Shown: piece after piece, positions 6,995 to 7,104 of the stretch
Position numbering within the stretch: the first letter of the stretch is position 1
Layout: the number at the start of each line of letters is the position of its first letter
NCBI GenBank assembly: GCA_029939445.1
Contig: JAOZSY010000140.1
Span: 1 to 7,104, forward strand
Direction: 5' to 3'
Origin: Bacteroidales bacterium
GTDB taxonomy: Bacteria > Bacteroidota > Bacteroidia > Bacteroidales > UBA1556
Length of the DNA stretch: 7,104 bases
The notes under the pieces: model-generated
Told to the model about the DNA's origin: nothing
The model's input: only the letters and a program-made list of their open reading frames with translations
Database searches by the model: none
Made by a program: the position numbers and the translations under genes

Positions 6995-7104
6995 AGGAAG
7001 CCTACGGGTAATTAGTACTGCTCGGCTTTGATGTTACCATCTTTACACCTGCAGCCTATCAACGTCATAGTCTTTAACGACCCTTAAAAGAAATCTCATC
7101 TTGA
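6995..7104 (-). rRNA. rrl: 23S ribosomal RNA, 3' end (partial)
   Basis: The minus strand from 7104 matches the final part of bacterial 23S rRNA. It contains GACGTTGATAGGCTGCAGGT, then a variable stem, then GAGCAGTACTAATTACCCGT and AGGCTTCC at the 3' end. E. coli has GACGTTGATAGGC and GGTACTAATGAACCGTGAGG at the equivalent places. Only about 110 nucleotides lie in the window; the rest continues past the right edge. The exact 3' end is uncertain by a few bases because helix H1 pairs with the 5' end, which is outside the window. Confidence 0.95.

Overview
The window is AT-rich DNA from a member of the Bacteroidota. Three things point there: two proteins end in a type A sorting domain of the type IX secretion system (T9SS, with the 'YPNP' motif), small outer-membrane beta-barrel proteins are present, and genes start after A/T-rich leaders without a Shine-Dalgarno sequence. 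The genus cannot be fixed from the sequence. Nothing looks like a phage, insertion sequence or CRISPR array.

Layout, left to right. (a) 1-76 (+): the last 24 codons of an unidentified gene. (b) 167-991 (+): a secreted outer-membrane beta-barrel protein of unknown function. (c) 1007-1034: a strong hairpin between convergent genes; its U-rich tail is on the minus strand. (d) 1070-6675 (-): a run of four genes read leftward. In transcription order they are an ECF sigma factor (6675-6085), a membrane protein with a cytoplasmic anti-sigma-like N-terminus and a C-terminal beta-barrel (6098-4608), and two paralogous PKD-domain T9SS cargo proteins (4605-2866 and 2770-1070). (e) 6744-7104 (-): the end of a ribosomal RNA operon, with the 3' end of 23S rRNA, the 5S rRNA and a textbook intrinsic terminator.

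The four-gene block is the interesting part. The sigma and anti-sigma genes overlap by 14 bases, and the next gene starts 2 bases after the anti-sigma stop, so these three are almost certainly one transcript. The fourth is in the same direction 95 bases on. The anti-sigma candidate has a short cytoplasmic segment, one membrane helix, about 170 Asn/Thr/Lys/Glu-rich residues and a barrel-like domain. On paper it would bridge the inner and outer membranes, as described for the dual membrane-spanning anti-sigma factors of Bacteroides. Linking such a pair to two surface or secreted PKD proteins suggests a circuit in which an event at the outer membrane or cell surface frees a sigma factor that controls surface protein production. 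The gene identities are well supported; the signalling model is inference.
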